This document shows positions 6,936 through 7,382 of a DNA stretch of 7,382 nt, piece by piece. Position numbers and translations under genes: made by a program. The first letter of the stretch is position 1; every line of letters begins with the position of its first letter. The notes beneath the pieces are model-generated. The model had not been told where the DNA came from. It did not search any database and was given only the letters and a program-made list of their open reading frames with translations. Source of the DNA: Betaproteobacteria bacterium (GTDB lineage: Bacteria; Pseudomonadota; Gammaproteobacteria; Burkholderiales; SG8-39); assembly GCA_019509895.1 (NCBI GenBank), contig JAEKLK010000045.1:1-7382 (forward strand), read 5' to 3'.

Positions 6936-7382
6936 TTATTTTATGAAGGGCACCTTGGTGGTGCGGTAGACCAGGGCCTTCTTGACGGCGTTCACCTTCT
7001 GCGGGGACGTGTGCGGGTTCGCCATGATGGCAAGGTCGCCATAGACCTCCGAGGTCCACAGCGCGCGGTACTCGAATCCTTCGCGGCGCGCGTAGCGCGC
7101 CATAACGGAGCTGTTGACGCCGGCCGCCGCGATCTTGCTGATACGCAGCTGCGTTGACGACGCCTCCTGGTTACCGGTGAAGACCACCTTCACGTTCACG
7201 TTGCTTCGCAAGAGCGCATCCAGGGGAAGCCAATAGCCGGTGAAGCCATCCGGAGAGACGAATCCCACTTCCTTGCCTTCGAGGTCCTGCAGCGTCTTGA
7301 TCGGCGAATCGACCGGAACGACGATTTCCGAGCGGATGCCCGGACACGCGGGCCGGGCGATCACCTTGTAGCCGAGCCGATC
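6936..7382 (-). CDS. PhnD-like phosphate/phosphite/phosphonate-type periplasmic binding protein (5' partial), probable kinase partner
   Basis: The frame is open to the window edge and ends with TAA (6938-6936), leaving 148 C-terminal residues. GYKVIAR, then SEIVVPVDSPIKTLQDLEGK, GFVSPDGFTGYWLP and VVFTGNQEASSTQL follow the order of PhnD-family receptors, where the usual forms are R-x-x-IVV-x-x-DSGI-x-TL-x-DLKGK, F-x-x-P-x-S-x-SGY-x-P and FTG-x-H. The typical His after FTG is replaced by Gln (FTGNQEAS). A single cysteine (codon 7346-7344, in ARPACPG) sits just before the first motif. The C-terminus stops shortly after the VKKALV helix, earlier than in transport-type PhnD. No ABC permease or ATPase follows; a sensor kinase does, which fits receptor/kinase pairs such as AioX/AioS. 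The GTG at 7364 is internal and is not the start. Function as ligand presenter is inference. Confidence 0.85.
   Translation of the reverse strand, partial: DRLGYKVIARPACPGIRSEIVVPVDSPIKTLQDLEGKEVGFVSPDGFTGYWLPLDALLRSNVNVKVVFTGNQEASSTQLRISKIAAAGVNSSVMARYARREGFEYRALWTSEVYGDLAIMANPHTSPQKVNAVKKALVYRTTKVPFIK

Noticed and set aside
5151..7157. Long + strand open frame of 668 codons opposite the kinase N-terminus
   Set aside because: It is antisense to conserved kinase domains and composed of charged low-complexity sequence typical of GC-rich shadow frames.
1..7382. tRNA, rRNA, CRISPR, insertion sequence or attachment site
   Set aside because: No regular spaced repeats, transposase-like product, terminal inverted repeats or tRNA-like cloverleaf were seen on reading, and coding sequence fills nearly the whole window.

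Overview
The window comes from a GC-rich genome. Its gene content (tandem Bug/TctC-type solute receptors, a PhnD-like receptor beside a hybrid histidine kinase, a periplasmic di-heme cytochrome c) is typical of betaproteobacteria of the Burkholderiales type. That placement is inferred from gene families, not from a marker gene. No RNA gene, mobile element, CRISPR array or origin was seen, and no non-coding gap is longer than about 50 bases.

Layout: positions 1-936 on the + strand hold the C-terminal three quarters of an MFS exporter-like permease whose start lies outside the window. Everything else is on the - strand and reads from right to left: the C-terminal part of a PhnD-like periplasmic binding protein (7382-6936, cut by the window edge), a 1028-residue hybrid sensor kinase (6905-3819), two tandem Bug-family receptors (3809-2853 and 2806-1847), and a di-heme cytochrome c (1798-953). 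The gaps between these five genes are 30, 9, 46 and 48 nt, so they look like one transcription unit. The kinase stop codon is part of the ribosome binding site of the first Bug gene. The permease and cytochrome genes converge with 16 nt between stop codons, and a GC-rich inverted repeat spans the junction.

Working model (inference): the PhnD-like protein binds a periplasmic ligand and presents it to the kinase, as AioX/AioS, TorT/TorS and LuxP/LuxQ do. The kinase carries out an internal His-Asp-His relay. The two Bug receptors may deliver further ligands, either to a tripartite carboxylate transporter encoded elsewhere or to a sensor, for which BctC/BctE of Bordetella is a precedent. The cytochrome would carry electrons from a periplasmic dehydrogenase or oxidase. 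No response regulator, transporter membrane subunit or catalytic oxidoreductase is encoded here, so the output and the ligand are unknown. The least ordinary aspect is the combination itself: three periplasmic receptors of two families, a four-module phosphorelay kinase and a cytochrome in one apparent operon.
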